Assembly: GCA_946222495.1 (NCBI GenBank)
Contig: CAMICF010000146.1
Coordinates: 1-7,410, forward strand
Length of the DNA stretch: 7,410 nucleotides
From: an uncultured Janibacter sp.
GTDB lineage: Bacteria; Actinomycetota; Actinomycetes; Actinomycetales; Dermatophilaceae
Direction: 5' to 3'
Part shown: positions 5,086-7,410 of the stretch, piece after piece
How positions within the stretch are numbered: position 1 is the first letter of the stretch
How the letters are laid out: each line of letters begins with the position of its first letter
The notes under the pieces: model-generated
The model's database searches: none
What the model was told of the DNA's origin: nothing
Seen by the model: the letters and a program-made list of their open reading frames with translations, nothing else
Program-made: the position numbers and the translations under genes

Positions 5086-5104
5086 CAGGTCTGCAGGAGG
5101 CGTC

Positions 5105-6901
5105 ATGTCCGAGTTCCGCCCGTCGCGTCGAACCACCCTCGCCGGGGGTGCTGCCACCGTGCTGGCCACCGCCGCCACGAGTCCGGCCCACGCCGAGACC
5201 GAGGGCGAACGAGGGTGGGTGACCTCGACCCTGAGGCGCATGAGCCTCGAGCAAAAGATCGGGCAGCTCTTCGTCCAGCACGTCTACGGGGCCGACGCCG
5301 AGACCTCGGACGAGCGCAACATCCCGCTCTACGGGGTGGGCTCGCCCGCCGAGGTCGTCCGCAAGCACCACCTCGGGGGCGTCTGCTACTTCGCCTGGAC
5401 GGACAACCTCGCGGACCCCGACCAGATCACCGGCCTGTCCAACGGTCTCCAGCGCGCGGCGCTCGCCCGCCGCGGCCGCTCGCCCCGGGTCCCGCTGACG
5501 ATCTCGGTCGACCAGGAGCAGGGCGCGGTCACGCGGATCGGGCCCCCCGCCACACAGTTCCCCGGATCGATGGCCCTCGGGGCCGGCCGCAGCGCCGAGG
5601 ACGCCCGGCAGGCCGCTGCCATCACCGGTCGCGAGCTGCGCGCCATGGGCGTCTCCATGGACTTCGCGCCCGTCTGCGACGTCAACGTCAACCCGCTCAA
5701 CCCCGTCATCGGGACGCGGTCCTTCTCCTCCGACCCCACCCTGGCCGCGACCCTCGCCGCGGCCCAGGTCGACGGGTACCAGCGCGACGCACGGGTGGCC
5801 TCCGCCGCGAAGCACTTCCCGGGGCACGGTGACACCGACACCGACAGCCACGTCGACTTCCCCGTCATCACCCACACCAAGGAGGAGTGGGCGCGCCTGG
5901 ACGCCCCGCCCTTCAAGGCCGCCATCCGGAGCGGCATCGACATGATCATGACGGCGCACCTGTCCATGCCCGCCTTCGACGACAGCGGTGACCCGGCGAC
6001 GCTCAGCCACCCGGTGATCACCGGCCTGCTCCGCGAGGAGCTCGGCTTCACGGGGGTCGTGGTCACCGACTCCCTTCGCATGGAGGGCGTGCGGGAGCGG
6101 TACCCGGACGGTGAGGTCGCCGTCCGTGCGCTCAAGGCCGGGGTCGACCAGCTGCTCATGACGCCCGCGATGGATGAGGCCGTGGCCGCCATCAAGGAGG
6201 CGGTGGCCGACGGCACGATCACCCGCGCCGCCCTCGACGCCAAGGTGCGCCGGGTGCTCACGGCCAAGTACCGGCGCGGCCTCGTCGACCGCCCGACGGC
6301 CGACCCCGACCGCGTCGATGCCGTCGTCGGCACCCCCAAGCACCTGGCCGTCGCGGACACCGTGACCGAGCGCACGACCACGCTGGTGACGAACGACGAC
6401 TCGGTCGTCCCGCTCGACCCGAAGGGGTCGAAGGTCCTCCTCACCGGGTACGGGAAGAGCACCCTCGCCGCCCTCGCCACGGCGCTGGACGAGGCGGGTG
6501 CCACGACGAGCACCACGGTGACCGGCGCTGCCCCCACCTCCGAGGACATCGCCGCGGTGGTCGCCTCCGCGAAGCAGGCCGACACCGTCGTCGTCACGAC
6601 GATGAAGGCCGGGGACACCGCCACGGACAAGTACGGGGGGCAGAAGAAGCTCGTCAAGGACCTCCTGGCGACCGACGCGACCGTGGTCGTCCTCGCCGTC
6701 CGGGACCCCTACGACATCGCCGAGTTCCCCCAGGCCCCGACCTACCTGGCGACCTACTCCGACGGGGCGGTGGCGATGACGGCGGCCGCCCGCGTGCTGC
6801 TCGGTGAGGTGCCCCCACGGGGCAAGCTGCCCGTGGACATCCCGGCCGCCGACGACCCGGACACCGTGCTGTACCCCTTCGGCCACGGGCTGCAGGGCTG
6901 A
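5105..6901 (+). CDS. nagZ: Exported exo-beta-N-acetylglucosaminidase, GH3 (NagZ)
   Basis: The 598-aa glycoside hydrolase family 3 enzyme removes terminal GlcNAc from peptidoglycan fragments. A Tat signal is visible: RPSRRTTLAGG (5-15) with a twin arginine, an A-rich hydrophobic core, and a cleavage site after AHA (28-30). The catalytic barrel (about 40-390) shows VDQEQG (135-140), KHFPGHG (236-242), the D247-x-H249 acid/base dyad on the flexible loop that distinguishes NagZ within GH3, and the nucleophile D322 in VVTDSLRMEGV. Residues about 415-598 form the GH3 C-terminal domain ending LYPFGHGL. This makes it the two-domain Gram-positive type, unlike the roughly 340-aa single-domain NagZ of Gram-negatives. 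The ATG at 5105 has AGGAGG at 5095-5100. It lies 8 bp from namZ, matching the nagZ-namZ pairing of Bacillus subtilis. Active-site residues look intact; disaccharide specificity is inferred from family. Confidence 0.95.
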   Translation: MSEFRPSRRTTLAGGAATVLATAATSPAHAETEGERGWVTSTLRRMSLEQKIGQLFVQHVYGADAETSDERNIPLYGVGSPAEVVRKHHLGGVCYFAWTDNLADPDQITGLSNGLQRAALARRGRSPRVPLTISVDQEQGAVTRIGPPATQFPGSMALGAGRSAEDARQAAAITGRELRAMGVSMDFAPVCDVNVNPLNPVIGTRSFSSDPTLAATLAAAQVDGYQRDARVASAAKHFPGHGDTDTDSHVDFPVITHTKEEWARLDAPPFKAAIRSGIDMIMTAHLSMPAFDDSGDPATLSHPVITGLLREELGFTGVVVTDSLRMEGVRERYPDGEVAVRALKAGVDQLLMTPAMDEAVAAIKEAVADGTITRAALDAKVRRVLTAKYRRGLVDRPTADPDRVDAVVGTPKHLAVADTVTERTTTLVTNDDSVVPLDPKGSKVLLTGYGKSTLAALATALDEAGATTSTTVTGAAPTSEDIAAVVASAKQADTVVVTTMKAGDTATDKYGGQKKLVKDLLATDATVVVLAVRDPYDIAEFPQAPTYLATYSDGAVAMTAAARVLLGEVPPRGKLPVDIPAADDPDTVLYPFGHGLQG

Positions 6902-6909
6902 GGGCGACG

Positions 6910-7410
6910 ATGGGTGCTCTCGGACGTCGCCACTTCCTCGCCGGTGCCTCGGGCACCGCGGTCGCCGGAGGCCTCGCCCCGTCGGCCGCCTCCGCCTCCG
7001 TCTCCGGAGGGAAGGGAGGCCGCGGTGTGCGCACCGGGGCCGACCGGGCAGCCGCCGACGGCTGGTCCCTGCTGGCCGGTCAGAAGGTCGGGGTCATCAC
7101 CAACCCCACCGGCATCCTCTCGAGCAGCCTGCGCTCGATCGTCGACGACATGCACGAGTCGGGTGCGGTGAAGATCGTCGGGATCTTCGGGCCGGAGCAC
7201 GGCTTCCGCGGCACCGCCCAGGCGGGTGAGTCGGAGGACACCTCGATCGACCCGCGGACCGGCCTGACGGTGTACGACGCCTACGGGGCGAACACGGCGG
7301 CGATGGAGCGGATGTTCACCGAGGCCGGCGTCGAGACGCTCGTCTTCGACATCCAGGACGTCGGCGCGCGCTTCTACACCTACATCTGGACCATGTACAC
7401 GGCCATGCGT
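6910..7410 (+). CDS. namZ: Exported exo-beta-N-acetylmuramidase NamZ (DUF1343), 3' end missing
   Basis: The frame starts with ATG at 6910 and runs open to the window edge (167 residues; the family is about 400 aa). The opening GRRHFLAGASG (5-15) is a canonical Tat RRxFL motif, with a hydrophobic A/G run and a likely signal peptidase site near ASA (27-29). The mature part begins with GWSLLAGQKVGVITNPTG (51-68), then GIFGPEHGFRG (91-101) and VFDIQDVGARFYTYIWTM (145-162). These are the conserved blocks of DUF1343/YbbC proteins, shown in Bacillus subtilis to be exo-N-acetylmuramidases that release MurNAc from glycan ends. E96 in GPEHG is a candidate catalytic residue. AGGG at 6901-6904 serves as ribosome binding site, and the gene follows nagZ by 8 bp in one operon. 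It was identified by reading the frame directly because it is truncated by the window. Confidence 0.92.
   Translation, partial: MGALGRRHFLAGASGTAVAGGLAPSAASASVSGGKGGRGVRTGADRAAADGWSLLAGQKVGVITNPTGILSSSLRSIVDDMHESGAVKIVGIFGPEHGFRGTAQAGESEDTSIDPRTGLTVYDAYGANTAAMERMFTEAGVETLVFDIQDVGARFYTYIWTMYTAMR

Noticed and set aside
5068..5096. Perfect TTGACA at 5068-5073 as the -35 of nagZ.
   Set aside because: No TANNNT-like -10 lies 16-19 bp downstream; that position is the ribosome binding site. TTGCGG/TACGTT upstream fits better.
4625..6886. Very long open frames on the minus strand opposite nagZ, and similar long frames opposite tadA, upp and the membrane genes.
   Set aside because: Low-complexity Arg/Gly/Pro-rich or His/Asp/Val-rich translations typical of antisense frames in GC-rich DNA, with no motif; the plus-strand GH3 gene has intact catalytic motifs.

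Overview
The window is compact, very GC-rich DNA with strong G/C bias at third codon positions, frequent GTG starts, genes spaced 0-35 bp apart and probable leaderless promoters. Together with actinobacterial-type small membrane, PH-domain and LytR_C proteins, this points to a high-GC Actinomycetota chromosome. An Intrasporangiaceae or related micrococcal genus would fit, but the genus cannot be fixed from sequence alone. No mobile element, integrase, phage gene, CRISPR array or toxin-antitoxin pair is visible. This reads as a core-genome neighbourhood.

Layout. (1) 1-320, +: C-terminal part of an unknown membrane protein. Its stop overlaps the 3' end of the next, convergent gene. (2) 1242-314, -: a two-gene operon of a 57-aa single-helix membrane peptide and a two-helix bacterial PH-domain protein. 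(3) 1992-1354, -: upp, uracil phosphoribosyltransferase (pyrimidine salvage). It diverges from tadA across only 33 bp. (4) 2026-3209, +: tadA (tRNA adenosine deaminase), coupled by a TGATG overlap to a GNAT N-acetyltransferase. (5) 3228-3317, +: tRNA-Ser(CGA) with its own promoter and a strong hairpin terminator. (6) 3994-3368, -: an unrecognised six-helix membrane protein. (7) 4924-4132, -: a 99-aa ParB/sulfiredoxin-like protein followed after 1 nt by a membrane-anchored LytR_C-domain protein. (8) 5105-7410, +: nagZ (GH3 exo-beta-N-acetylglucosaminidase) and namZ (DUF1343 exo-beta-N-acetylmuramidase, cut by the window edge). Both carry Tat signal peptides.

How the genes work together. tadA and the tRNA gene belong to translation and upp to nucleotide salvage. 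The right-hand third is devoted to the cell envelope. NamZ and NagZ together should take the peptidoglycan glycan backbone apart from its ends into MurNAc and GlcNAc units outside the membrane, as in the Bacillus subtilis muropeptide recovery pathway. The divergent LytR_C operon may also act at the envelope.

The most interesting unexplained parts are the 180-bp divergent control region (4925-5104), with four successive short perfect inverted repeats, one exactly inside a promoter spacer; the ParB-like/LytR_C gene pair; and the small-peptide/PH-domain pair. No wholly new multi-gene system is demonstrable from the sequence alone.
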